Below are positions 1 to 8,902 of a DNA stretch of 64,000 bases, piece by piece. The notes beneath the pieces were generated by a model, which ran no database searches, was not told the DNA's origin, and saw only the letters and a program-made list of their open reading frames with translations. Made by a program: the position numbers and the translations under genes. Position 1 is the stretch's first letter. Each line of letters starts with the position of its first letter. The stretch covers positions 104,691 through 168,690 of the forward strand of contig SUZX01000006.1 in the NCBI GenBank assembly GCA_015059735.1. Direction: 5' to 3'. This DNA comes from Rikenellaceae bacterium. Lineage in GTDB: Bacteria; Bacteroidota; Bacteroidia; Bacteroidales; Rikenellaceae.

Positions 1-2
1 TG

Positions 3-419
3 TGGCTGAACCTCTCGTTTTGGTATAAACGCGAGGAGCGCACCTCGTTGGCAATTGTTGTCACGGGAACAGGCTTAGTAGCCACGCTACTCTTCGGTTG
101 TTGGCTGATTCCACTTTGGGGATACTATGGCGCGGCGTGGGCTCGTTTGGTAAGTGAGTTGGCTATGGTGGCTGTCAGTTGGTGGCTCAACCGCCGATTC
201 TTCCCTACTCCTTATGCTTGGGGACGTATTGGTGAATATGTAGTGGTGGCTCTTGGACTCTTTTTCTTGGGCGAATGGATTGCTGAGCGGGCTGGCAGTG
301 TCGTGTTGCGATACGGGGTGAATATGGCGTTGTTTGTGGGATATAGCCTCTACCTGATTCACCGTGAACGGATCGACGTAAAGGCACTGATTCGCTCTGC
401 CGTGAGTGTAGGACGATAA
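3..419 (+). CDS. Polysaccharide flippase / lipopolysaccharide biosynthesis membrane protein, C-terminal part (5' end outside window)
   Basis: Frame open from the window edge (WLNLSFWYKREERTSLAIVVTGTGLVATLLFG...), repeated hydrophobic helices and a Wzx/MATE-like GYYGAAWARLVSE motif; truncated by the window start. Confidence 0.6.
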   Translation, partial: WLNLSFWYKREERTSLAIVVTGTGLVATLLFGCWLIPLWGYYGAAWARLVSELAMVAVSWWLNRRFFPTPYAWGRIGEYVVVALGLFFLGEWIAERAGSVVLRYGVNMALFVGYSLYLIHRERIDVKALIRSAVSVGR

Positions 420-463
420 AAAGCGCGAAAGTAACAAAATTGCGTAAATTCGTATATAAGCAC
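391..463 (-). repeat. Partial copy (left end only) of the ~190 bp interspersed repeat family
   Basis: ctctgccgtgagtgtaggacgataaaaagc...acaaaattgcgtaaattcgtatataagcac matches the same end of the copies at 39528-39701 (reverse complement) and 50838-51021. Confidence 0.75.
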
Positions 464-482
464 GAAATTGATATTAAAAAAT

Positions 483-1634
483 ATGCGATTTGCAGATATC
501 ATAGGACAAGAGGAGTTGAAACGGCATTTGATCCGTTCGGTCGATACCGGACGCATTAGCCATGCCCAACTCTTCACGGGCCGGAGTGGTTTCGGAACTT
601 TGGCTCTGGCTGTGGCCTATGTGCAGTATCTCTGCTGCCGCCATCGTCACGATGGCGATTCGTGTGGCGAGTGTCCAGATTGCCGGCAGATCGCAGCATT
701 GGCACACCCCGATCTGCATATGGTCTTTCCGGTCAACAAACAAGGAAAGAAATCGGGCGAGGTGATGCGTAGCGATGACCTCCAATTTCTGAAACCGTTC
801 CGCGAGTTGTTTGCCGAAACGGGTGGTTATTTCTCGCCACAGGATTGGTACGATCGGCTCAATTTGGGCAAGACGCTCAAAGGAATGATTGCAGCCCGCG
901 AAGCCGACGATATCGTGCGCAAACTCTCGTTCAAAAGTTTTGAAGCCGACTATAAAACCATGCTGATTTGGCTACCCGAAACGATGAACGAAGAGGCCGC
1001 CAACAAGATCCTCAAAATCTTAGAAGAGCCGTGGGAGAAAACGCTCTTTGTGTTGGTCAGCGAGCAACCCGATCTGTTGCTGCCTACGATCCTGTCGCGT
1101 ACCCAAGAGGTTGTCGTGCCGCGAATCTCTCCCGAGGTCCTCGAACGCGAGGCGGTCGGGCGGGGAGTTGCCGACGAGGCACAGGCCCGCAACATGGCCC
1201 GTCTGTCGGATGGCGATCTGCTGACGTTGCAACACCTGCTTTCAGGTGAAAACAACAGCCAACAACGTGAAAATTTCGAGTTGTTCTGCGGGCTGATGCG
1301 GTTGAGTTACAACGACAAACACTTGGAGCTCATCAGTTGGGCAGAGGAGGTTGCACAACTCTCTCGCGAACAACAACGGAGTTTTCTGCGCGATGCCGCT
1401 CGGCTGTTGCGCGAGAGTTTCATCCTCCATGCCGGCCTGCAACAGGTGGGCTACCTTTGGGGCGAGGAGTTGGCTTTTTGCTCGCGCTTCGCGCCGTTTG
1501 TCGGCTCGGAGAACATAGAACCACTTATTGCCGAGATCGAGAGTGCACTGATGCAAATCTCGCAAAATGGCAATCCTACCATTGTATTTACCCATTTTGC
1601 TCTATCGGTGAGCAAGATGATAAAACACTTGTAA
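483..1634 (+). CDS. holB: DNA polymerase III subunit delta' (clamp-loader AAA+ protein)
   Basis: MRFADIIGQEELKRHLIRSVDTGRISHAQLFTG, zinc-binding CC..C..CPDC cysteines, NKILKILEEP and SRTQ motifs. Start moved from the ORF-track 468 to the internal ATG. Confidence 0.9.
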   Translation: MRFADIIGQEELKRHLIRSVDTGRISHAQLFTGRSGFGTLALAVAYVQYLCCRHRHDGDSCGECPDCRQIAALAHPDLHMVFPVNKQGKKSGEVMRSDDLQFLKPFRELFAETGGYFSPQDWYDRLNLGKTLKGMIAAREADDIVRKLSFKSFEADYKTMLIWLPETMNEEAANKILKILEEPWEKTLFVLVSEQPDLLLPTILSRTQEVVVPRISPEVLEREAVGRGVADEAQARNMARLSDGDLLTLQHLLSGENNSQQRENFELFCGLMRLSYNDKHLELISWAEEVAQLSREQQRSFLRDAARLLRESFILHAGLQQVGYLWGEELAFCSRFAPFVGSENIEPLIAEIESALMQISQNGNPTIVFTHFALSVSKMIKHL

Positions 1635-1637
1635 ATT

Positions 1638-2147
1638 ATGGCACGTGTAATACTTTTGACCGGCGGAAATACCGGTGATATAAAACGAACATTGCAGATG
1701 GCACAACAACTCATCAACAATCGAGTGGGAGCCGTGTTGCACTGCTCACATCGCTATGAGAGTAAAGCTTGGGGCTTTGAATCGGCCGATAATTTTTCGA
1801 ATCAGGCATTGGAGGTTTCTACCGACCTCTCGCCCGAAGAGGTGCTCGACACCATCCAAGAAATCGAACGCACGTTGGGGCGTAATCGCGCTGCCGAGGC
1901 GATCGAGAAAGCTAGCAAGGGAGTCCGCTATACTTCGCGACCGATTGATATCGACATCGCTTTTTACGACGACGAGGTCATCGAAACCGAACAACTGACA
2001 ATTCCTCATCCGTTGCTTGCCGAACGAGAGTTTGCTTTGGCTCCACTTAGCGAGATTGTGCGTTCGAAACGCCATCCTGTTACAGGGCTTACCGTTGGCG
2101 AAATGTATGATGCCTTGCGTGCTAATGGAAACGAAACTGCGGAATGA
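1638..2147 (+). CDS. folK: 2-amino-4-hydroxy-6-hydroxymethyldihydropteridine pyrophosphokinase
   Basis: LLTGGNTGD...SHRYESKAWGF...RPIDIDIAFYDDEVIE...IPHPLLAEREFALAPLSEI signature. Confidence 0.92.
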   Translation: MARVILLTGGNTGDIKRTLQMAQQLINNRVGAVLHCSHRYESKAWGFESADNFSNQALEVSTDLSPEEVLDTIQEIERTLGRNRAAEAIEKASKGVRYTSRPIDIDIAFYDDEVIETEQLTIPHPLLAEREFALAPLSEIVRSKRHPVTGLTVGEMYDALRANGNETAE

Positions 2148-3130
2148 AACACATAATTCATGCCCTTTTATCGGTTGTTGCGATTTTGTTCGTGGGGTGT
2201 TTCAAGGACAACTCCTACGAATCGACCTATGTGCTTAAACCGTTGATTCAGAATATGTCAGTCGATCAGCCGGTGCCGCTTGCCGGTGTGAAAGCCTATG
2301 TCTATCCGGTCGATACGACTCTGTGGGGTATTGCCTCCTACGAAGATGCCGAGGCCGGAATCATCACTTTGAAAGAGGATCCTTCGCAACAGATGACAGC
2401 TCCTTCGTCAGTGGCTGTTCCTTATACCGGCACGACCGATGCCGAGACCTCGGAGGAGGGTGCGGCCGTAGGGGTGGAGAATTGGTTGCAGATGACCATA
2501 AATGCCCCACAACAGATGATCGTGGCGGTCGATCCCACCCATCGACTCTACGGTTATACCCAGCAGGAGCATATTCTCAATCTGCCGACGGTTTTTGTAT
2601 CGGTGGTTTTCCAACTTTGGAAAGAGAACCGCTCGTATAAAAACGGCAATTGGAGTTTTTATAACGACTTTCTCGAAATCCCCACCGAATTGAAAACTTA
2701 CATCTCGCCGAAAATCCAAACTGTCGAAGATGGCGAGTTGACAGACCCCACTTCTGCAACGCAGATGCAAGTCTATGCCTATGCTGCCGATACAACCCAA
2801 TGGTATATCGCTTCCTACGAAGATGCCCGCAACGGCAAAATTACCTATAAAAGCGATGTTACACAGACCCGCATTGCCCCTACCTATCAGGCCTATCGCG
2901 AGAGTTCGGGATTATACGGCATGACGGTAACCACCACGCCTTTGATGGTTGTTGTGGTCGATCGTTCGAACCGACTTTATGCCTATTCGAAACAGGACCC
3001 CGACCTTTTGGGTGCGTCGCCCACCTATCCGGTGGTTTTCCGTCTTTGGCGCGATACGTGGATCTCTGTCGAGGAGGGTTGGCGAATTGTGAATGAAAAT
3101 TTTCGACCCGAGAATACCGTAACTTTATAA
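2144..3130 (+). CDS. Secreted lipoprotein with two related ~130-aa domains, function unknown
   Basis: Lipobox-type start (MKHIIHALLSVVAILFVGCF); internal duplication DTTLWGIASYEDAEAGIITLKED / DTTQWYIASYEDARNGKITYKSD. Confidence 0.6.
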   Translation: MKHIIHALLSVVAILFVGCFKDNSYESTYVLKPLIQNMSVDQPVPLAGVKAYVYPVDTTLWGIASYEDAEAGIITLKEDPSQQMTAPSSVAVPYTGTTDAETSEEGAAVGVENWLQMTINAPQQMIVAVDPTHRLYGYTQQEHILNLPTVFVSVVFQLWKENRSYKNGNWSFYNDFLEIPTELKTYISPKIQTVEDGELTDPTSATQMQVYAYAADTTQWYIASYEDARNGKITYKSDVTQTRIAPTYQAYRESSGLYGMTVTTTPLMVVVVDRSNRLYAYSKQDPDLLGASPTYPVVFRLWRDTWISVEEGWRIVNENFRPENTVTL

Positions 3131-3139
3131 TACAAGCCG

Positions 3140-5179
3140 ATGACGCGACAAAAACGACATATTGTTCGGTTGATGCGATTTGCTGTGGCACTGCTCTTCC
3201 TGACGGCTTTTTTGAGCCGTTGTGCCAGCATGATGACCCCGATGGGAGGTCCTCGTGACTCGTTGCCACCGGTGATCGTGCAGATGACTCCCGACAATTT
3301 TATGACCAACCGCCCGACGGTGGGGCACGATAAGATCTATATCGAGTTCAACGAGTATGTGCAGATCAAAGATCAGCACAAGGAGTTCTTCACTTCACCT
3401 CAAACGAAAAAGAAACCCACGATCACAATCCGAGGACGTGGCGTTGTCGTGCAGTTGCGCGATACTTTGGAGCCGAATACGACCTATGCGCTCAATTTCG
3501 GCAGTGCCATTCGCGACAACAACGAGAATAACCCTCTCCACTCCATGCGTTATGTCTTCTCCACCGGTCCGGAGATCGACTCGATGGTCATGTCGGGCTA
3601 TACGGCCGATAGCTATAAAGCCGACTCGGTGTCGAAGAGTTTCATTTGGTTTTTTCCGGCCGACTCGGTCGAAAATGTTCCGGAATACGACTCCACCGTC
3701 TTCAAATACAAACCCGCTGTTATCGCGCGTGCCGAAACCAACGGTATCTTCATTGCTCAAAACCTCAAACCGATCGATTATCGCATCTATGCCATCAAAG
3801 ACGAGAACGACAACCAACTATATGAACCCTCTTCCGACAAGATCGGGTTTCTCGATCGGGTCTATAATCCGGCCAAGATGCCCGATTTCTACATGTGGTA
3901 TGATTCGGTACGCAGCTATGTGACAGCCCAGCCGCAGACCTATTTCCGCATGTTCACCGACAAGGCTTTCCGTCGCCAACTCCTCTCGGAAACGGCTCGT
4001 CCGTTGCAACACAAAGCCATGCTCTACTTCTCGGCAACACATCCGCAGATCAAACAAATTCGCTTCGACAGCATCCCTGCCGAGGCCGTGATCATCGACC
4101 CGCAAACCGTAGGAAAAGATACCGTTGCGCTGTGGTTCAACGTACCATCGGCCTCGCTGCCCGATTCGCTCAAAGGCGAAATCACCTACCTCAAACACGA
4201 TACGCTCAATCGTTTGCAAGAGGTTACCGAGCCGTTGCAACTTGCATGGCGTTTGGTAGAGACCAAAGCGCAGGAGCGCGAACGTGAAAAACTCGAACGC
4301 GAACGTCGCAAGGCCGAGGAGGCTGGTAAAGAGTGGAAAGAGCCTAAGAAACCTAACCCCTTTGTCTGCAAATATGCCAAATCGGGGGATATCAATCCCG
4401 AAAAACCGATCACCTTCGATTTCGACTATCCGTTGGTGCGACTCGATTCTTCGTCCGTTGTTCTATCGATAATCGATGACGAGGGGCAGCCGACACGTGT
4501 CCCCATACATTTCGAGCGCGACACCGCGCAGTTGCGTCGGTGGTATCTGCGGACACGGTGGCAGCCGACCAAAAAATACGAATTGTTGATTCCCTCCGGA
4601 GCATTCTCCGATATTGCCGGATTCTCCAACGACTCGATTGCCGAGAACTATACGGTTTACGATCCTGAAAATTTCGCTACGGTAAAGATTCGTGTGCAAG
4701 GTCGCGATTCCATGAAATATATCGTCCAGTTGCTTGGCAACTCCGGACAGGTCGAGCAGGAGCGTACGGGGGTCACAACCGGAGAGATACAATTCAACTA
4801 TGTTCCGGCCGGTGATATCAAATTCCGTGTTGTCGAGGATCTTAACGGTAACGGACGTTGGGATACGGGCAACGTTGTGGAACGTCGCCAACCCGAACGT
4901 ACCGAGATGTATGTCAACGATGCCGGAGAGGATACTTTTGCCACGAAGAAGAATTGGGAGATCGAATTTACGATGGATCTGCAAAAACTCTTCGCGCCGA
5001 TGACTATGGAGTCGTTGTCGCGAATGCTCGACGATCGGGAACTCCAACGTTTGCGTCTTGAAGCCGAAAAACGTGCGAAGGAGGGCAATCGCAAGTCGCA
5101 GAATTCCCGCAACATTGAAGACCAATCGCGTATCAACAACAGTTTCAACGCCACAGGCGGCATGTTTAACCTCAGATAA
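3140..5179 (+). CDS. Ig-like domain-containing lipoprotein (SbsA Ig-like family typical of Bacteroidetes)
   Basis: Signal plus CAS lipobox; MGGPRDSLPPVIVQMTPDNF start and IYIEFNEYVQ pattern of this family. Confidence 0.7.
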   Translation: MTRQKRHIVRLMRFAVALLFLTAFLSRCASMMTPMGGPRDSLPPVIVQMTPDNFMTNRPTVGHDKIYIEFNEYVQIKDQHKEFFTSPQTKKKPTITIRGRGVVVQLRDTLEPNTTYALNFGSAIRDNNENNPLHSMRYVFSTGPEIDSMVMSGYTADSYKADSVSKSFIWFFPADSVENVPEYDSTVFKYKPAVIARAETNGIFIAQNLKPIDYRIYAIKDENDNQLYEPSSDKIGFLDRVYNPAKMPDFYMWYDSVRSYVTAQPQTYFRMFTDKAFRRQLLSETARPLQHKAMLYFSATHPQIKQIRFDSIPAEAVIIDPQTVGKDTVALWFNVPSASLPDSLKGEITYLKHDTLNRLQEVTEPLQLAWRLVETKAQEREREKLERERRKAEEAGKEWKEPKKPNPFVCKYAKSGDINPEKPITFDFDYPLVRLDSSSVVLSIIDDEGQPTRVPIHFERDTAQLRRWYLRTRWQPTKKYELLIPSGAFSDIAGFSNDSIAENYTVYDPENFATVKIRVQGRDSMKYIVQLLGNSGQVEQERTGVTTGEIQFNYVPAGDIKFRVVEDLNGNGRWDTGNVVERRQPERTEMYVNDAGEDTFATKKNWEIEFTMDLQKLFAPMTMESLSRMLDDRELQRLRLEAEKRAKEGNRKSQNSRNIEDQSRINNSFNATGGMFNLR

Positions 5180-5187
5180 CCGAAGCC

Positions 5188-6012
5188 ATGAAGAAATATC
5201 TTATAATTGCCGTGTGTTTATTCGTGTCGCTTGCTGGTTGGCAAGGGGTAAAGGCGCAGCATACACTCGGATTTACGATGGGCTACGGCATGGCCAACGG
5301 TCGTTTTCAGCCTCAGCAGGAGATGCGGGCCATTTGGGGGACATACAGTGGCGGTGTGACGTGGCGTTATTATGGCAAACAACGTATTGTTGGCGGTTTC
5401 GGTATTGATCTTGAATTTGTTCAACAGGGGTTTTCGTTTGCCACAAATGCCTCGCTGGTCGAGGATAAAAACGACAAGACCGCGTTGCTCTATTACACTC
5501 GCAAGATCAATACCCTTATGCTTCCGATCGTTTGGCAACCCCACGTCTATATGTTCAAACATCGCTTGCGCCTCTACATGGAGGCCGCCGCGACCTTTTC
5601 CTATAATCTCTCCTCCACATGGGAACAGGAAGATTGGGTTGATCCCAAAACACAAGGAGAAAAGAAAACTACCGGTGGTACTTACGATTTCAAATTGGCG
5701 CGCGATAATCGTTGGGGCTACGGCTTGGCCGGAGGTGCGGGATTATCCTTGCTTATCAAGCAGTTTGAGTTGAATTTCCGTGCTCGTTACTATTTCGGTT
5801 ATTCGGATATTGTGCGTAACCGCAACAAGTATGCAAACAATGCCGAAGATGGGCCGGAGAACCCCTTCTATTCTACCCCGATGCGTTCGCCGCTCGACAA
5901 CCTTACCATCTCGATCGGTTTGAGCTATCGATTCAATAAGGAGGGGTTCGAAACATGGAAACCCCGTCCGAAACGCTCTAAAAACAAAGAAGTCTTCAAA
6001 TACGGATTATAA
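5188..6012 (+). CDS. Outer-membrane beta-barrel protein (PorT-like)
   Basis: Signal peptide ending GVKAQ, alternating aromatic beta-strands, strand-like ISIGLSYRFN near the C-terminus. Confidence 0.65.
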   Translation: MKKYLIIAVCLFVSLAGWQGVKAQHTLGFTMGYGMANGRFQPQQEMRAIWGTYSGGVTWRYYGKQRIVGGFGIDLEFVQQGFSFATNASLVEDKNDKTALLYYTRKINTLMLPIVWQPHVYMFKHRLRLYMEAAATFSYNLSSTWEQEDWVDPKTQGEKKTTGGTYDFKLARDNRWGYGLAGGAGLSLLIKQFELNFRARYYFGYSDIVRNRNKYANNAEDGPENPFYSTPMRSPLDNLTISIGLSYRFNKEGFETWKPRPKRSKNKEVFKYGL

Positions 6013-6014
6013 TC

Positions 6015-6365
6015 GTGTCTACAAATATGGAAAACACCCGTCAACAGAAAATCGCCAAACAGATTCAGAAAGATATTGCTGAGATTCTCCAACAGGAGCT
6101 TCCCGAAGTGGTGCGCGGATCGCTCGTTACGGTTACAGCTGTGCGCGTGTCACCCGATTTTGCTTATGCCAAAATCTATGTCAGCGTCTTTCCGTTCGAT
6201 CGCAATGCCGCAATCATGGAGTCGCTCAATCGCCATGTCCGTCCGATTCGCGGATTCCTCGGTCAACGTTTGCGTAACCAAATCAAAAACATTCCCGAAC
6301 TGCAATTCTTCCTCGACGATTCGCTCGAATATATCGAACATATCGACGATGCCTTGAAACGTTAA
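6015..6365 (+). CDS. rbfA: 30S ribosome-binding factor RbfA
   Basis: TRQQKIAKQIQKDIAEILQQEL...VTAVRVSPDFAYAKIYVSVF...LRNQIKNIPELQFFLDDSLEY. Confidence 0.92.
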   Translation: MSTNMENTRQQKIAKQIQKDIAEILQQELPEVVRGSLVTVTAVRVSPDFAYAKIYVSVFPFDRNAAIMESLNRHVRPIRGFLGQRLRNQIKNIPELQFFLDDSLEYIEHIDDALKR

Positions 6366-6412
6366 TAACAGGTAATACCAATTGTTGGCGATGTTGCAAT
6401 GTTGCTTGACAA

Positions 6413-7636
6413 TTGAATTATTTTAACCTTCCGATGAATCTCTCACACCTCTTTGCTCGCCGCTACCTCTTCTCGGCCGGTTCCCGATCGGTTGTCAATC
6501 TGATCTCGGGGCTGAGTGTCGTGGCTGTGGCAGTCCCCGTTGCAGCAATGATCGTCTTGTTGTCGATCTTCAACGGATTCGAGGTGTTGGCGCGGTCGAT
6601 GTGCTCGGCCTTCGATGCCGACTTGACCGTAACACCTCGCGAGGGTGTGGTTTTTGCCGCTGCGGATATCGATGCCACGACCATCAAACAACTTTCGGGG
6701 GTCGATGCTCTCTCTTTTGTTTTGGAACAAAGCGTATTGTTGGAGCACAACGGACAGCAGGCTACCGCCACGTTGCGTGGTGTGGATGATTCCTATAAAT
6801 ATGTCGTACCGCTTGGTGATGCCCTCTCTGTTGGCAGCAGTCGCGTACATGTGGGCGATCTCGAACGGTTGGTCATGGGACAGACTATGGCGTGGCAGTT
6901 GGGTGTCCGCACGCTGGCTGATGCTGATATTGCCACATATGCCGTGCGGCGGGAGTCGTTCTCTTCGTTGTTGCCTTTCGATAACTATACCCGTCGCGTA
7001 GTTCCTGTTGGAGGGGTTTATACCCTCGATTTGGCTACCGAACGAACCTACGTTTTGGCTTCGTTGCGCTTGGTGCAGGAATTGTGCGGTTATTCGGGGC
7101 GGGTTTCGGCTTTGTTGTTGCGTGTCGCATCCGATGCCGATCCCGAAATCGTGCGTCGAGAGGTGGCTGCGGTGCTTGGCGATGGTTTTCGAGTGCGTAC
7201 CCGTTATGAACTGAAAGCCTCGTTTTATCGAATCATGACCTACGAAAAGTGGGGAATCTTCTTCATCTCGCTGTTGGTGTTGGTTGTGGCGTCGTTCTCG
7301 GTGGTGGGCGCGTTGTCGATGCTTGTCGTCGATAAGCGTCGCGATATAGCCACATTGCGAGCTTTGGGAGCTGATTGGCCTTTTGTGCGATCGGTTTTCC
7401 GTAACGAAGGCCTGCTTATTTGCGCACTCGGTGGCGGTATCGGTGTGGTGCTGGGTGTGATTTTGAGCCTTTCCCAGCAATATTTTGGTATCATCGAGTT
7501 GCCGACCGAAACTTTTCTCACCAAGAGCTATCCGGTGGAGTTTCGTCTATCCGATCTGCTTGCTGTGGCAGTGGCATTCTCCGGTGTGGCCTTTATTTTT
7601 TCGGATATTACCGTGCGTAGCATGATTAAACGATAA
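6413..7636 (+). CDS. ABC transporter permease, FtsX/LolC-E type
   Basis: N-terminal RRYLFSAGSRSVVNLISGLSVVAVAVPVAAMIVLLSIFNGFE and C-terminal DKRRDIATLRALGA FtsX core. Confidence 0.85.
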   Translation: MNYFNLPMNLSHLFARRYLFSAGSRSVVNLISGLSVVAVAVPVAAMIVLLSIFNGFEVLARSMCSAFDADLTVTPREGVVFAAADIDATTIKQLSGVDALSFVLEQSVLLEHNGQQATATLRGVDDSYKYVVPLGDALSVGSSRVHVGDLERLVMGQTMAWQLGVRTLADADIATYAVRRESFSSLLPFDNYTRRVVPVGGVYTLDLATERTYVLASLRLVQELCGYSGRVSALLLRVASDADPEIVRREVAAVLGDGFRVRTRYELKASFYRIMTYEKWGIFFISLLVLVVASFSVVGALSMLVVDKRRDIATLRALGADWPFVRSVFRNEGLLICALGGGIGVVLGVILSLSQQYFGIIELPTETFLTKSYPVEFRLSDLLAVAVAFSGVAFIFSDITVRSMIKR

Positions 7637-7643
7637 CATCTCT

Positions 7644-8483
7644 ATGAAGCGATTTTCAGCGATAATCTTTGCAGTTCTGATCTTTCTTGCCGGCTCCTGT
7701 GCACGTCATACGATCATCTCCGACGATGAGTTGGCGCAGATCTTCCACGATGCGTTTTTGGCCAATGCCTATATCGAAGATCGGTCGTTCGGCGAACAGC
7801 GGATGCGTTTTGATTCGTTGAACATCTACGAACCGATATTTGCCCGCTATGGCTATACAACCAGTGATGTGCAATATACCATCGGCAACTTTTCGAAACG
7901 TAAGAGTGCTCGTTTGGGCGATGTTGTGGAACGGGCAATTGTCATGTTGGAGCGTGAAAGCAAACTCTACGAACACGAAGTCGCCATCCTCGACACGATC
8001 GATCAGGTGGCATTGCGCACCTTTACACGCCCAATTTTTACCGACAGCCTCATTCGGTTATCACGTTTGCGCGATACGTCGAAACTGCGACTCTGTTTCG
8101 ATGTCCGCGCAGGTGAGTATTTGATCCAATTCCGTTATAAAATCGATTCGCTCGATCGGAATAAAAAGGGGTTGCGGACAAGGGCTTGGTTCGAAAATCG
8201 CGATGGTAAGCAGATTCTACCCTATAACTATACCATGCGACCCAACCGCGATCTGCAATTCTCTCGTCGCATGAAAGCCGATACCTCGCACCGCAAGTTG
8301 TGCCTTGATATTGTTCTTTTCAACGACAAACCTCAACGACCATCGGTGACGATTCGTGATTTGGAGATTCAATATATCCCCCAAGCGACGATCGCTGTCG
8401 ATAGCCTTTATTTGAAACAACTCGACATACGCCTTTTTGCCGATGAGTTCTTCTCCGGAATTCAACCGAAAGACAGCCTCTAA
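7644..8483 (+). CDS. DUF4296-like lipoprotein
   Basis: Lipobox LAGSCAR; ISDDELAQIFHDAFLANAY...RYGYTTSDVQYTIGNFSKR. Confidence 0.65.
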   Translation: MKRFSAIIFAVLIFLAGSCARHTIISDDELAQIFHDAFLANAYIEDRSFGEQRMRFDSLNIYEPIFARYGYTTSDVQYTIGNFSKRKSARLGDVVERAIVMLERESKLYEHEVAILDTIDQVALRTFTRPIFTDSLIRLSRLRDTSKLRLCFDVRAGEYLIQFRYKIDSLDRNKKGLRTRAWFENRDGKQILPYNYTMRPNRDLQFSRRMKADTSHRKLCLDIVLFNDKPQRPSVTIRDLEIQYIPQATIAVDSLYLKQLDIRLFADEFFSGIQPKDSL

Positions 8484-8802
8484 CCTGCTTTGGACTCCCG
8501 AAGGGTTGGTGCGCAATCCGCTTGTCGAGTGGGATGCAGAGGGGCATGTTGTGTCGCTTAGAACGTGCGATGCTCCCGATCGTGAACCTTTCACCGAGTT
8601 TCTGGCCGGCCTGCTTGTCCTCGATTTCCCGTGCGATATTCGGGCAACGCTTGCCCACATGCAGTGCAATGCGGATATTCCTCTTCCTGTCTTACTTTCT
8701 CGTTTATGTCCTGCGGAGGAGAGAATCCCCGTTGTGATCTCCGGAATCGATTACGAAACGATGCAACTGACGGCCAATACTCGTATAACGCCTGTGCTTT
8801 GA
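8437..8802 (+). CDS. Small conserved-looking protein, unknown function
   Basis: 121-aa ORF overlapping the upstream gene by 47 nt; LLWTPEGLVRNPLVEWDAEGHVVSL...AGLLVLDFP resembles a beta-sandwich start domain of amidohydrolases. Confidence 0.5.
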   Translation: MPMSSSPEFNRKTASNLLWTPEGLVRNPLVEWDAEGHVVSLRTCDAPDREPFTEFLAGLLVLDFPCDIRATLAHMQCNADIPLPVLLSRLCPAEERIPVVISGIDYETMQLTANTRITPVL

Positions 8803-8852
8803 AAACAAAAGCAACAAAATTGCATGCAGCCGTGAAAAGCTCTTTATAAACC

Positions 8853-8882
8853 AACAGCCAGCTCCCGAAAGAGCCGGCTGTT
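8853..8882. terminator. Bidirectional stem-loop terminator between convergent genes
   Basis: AACAGCCAGCTC-CCGAAA-GAGCCGGCTGTT, 12-bp stem with one mismatch. Confidence 0.6.
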
Positions 8883-8902
8883 GCCATTCTTGCGATCATC
8901 CG

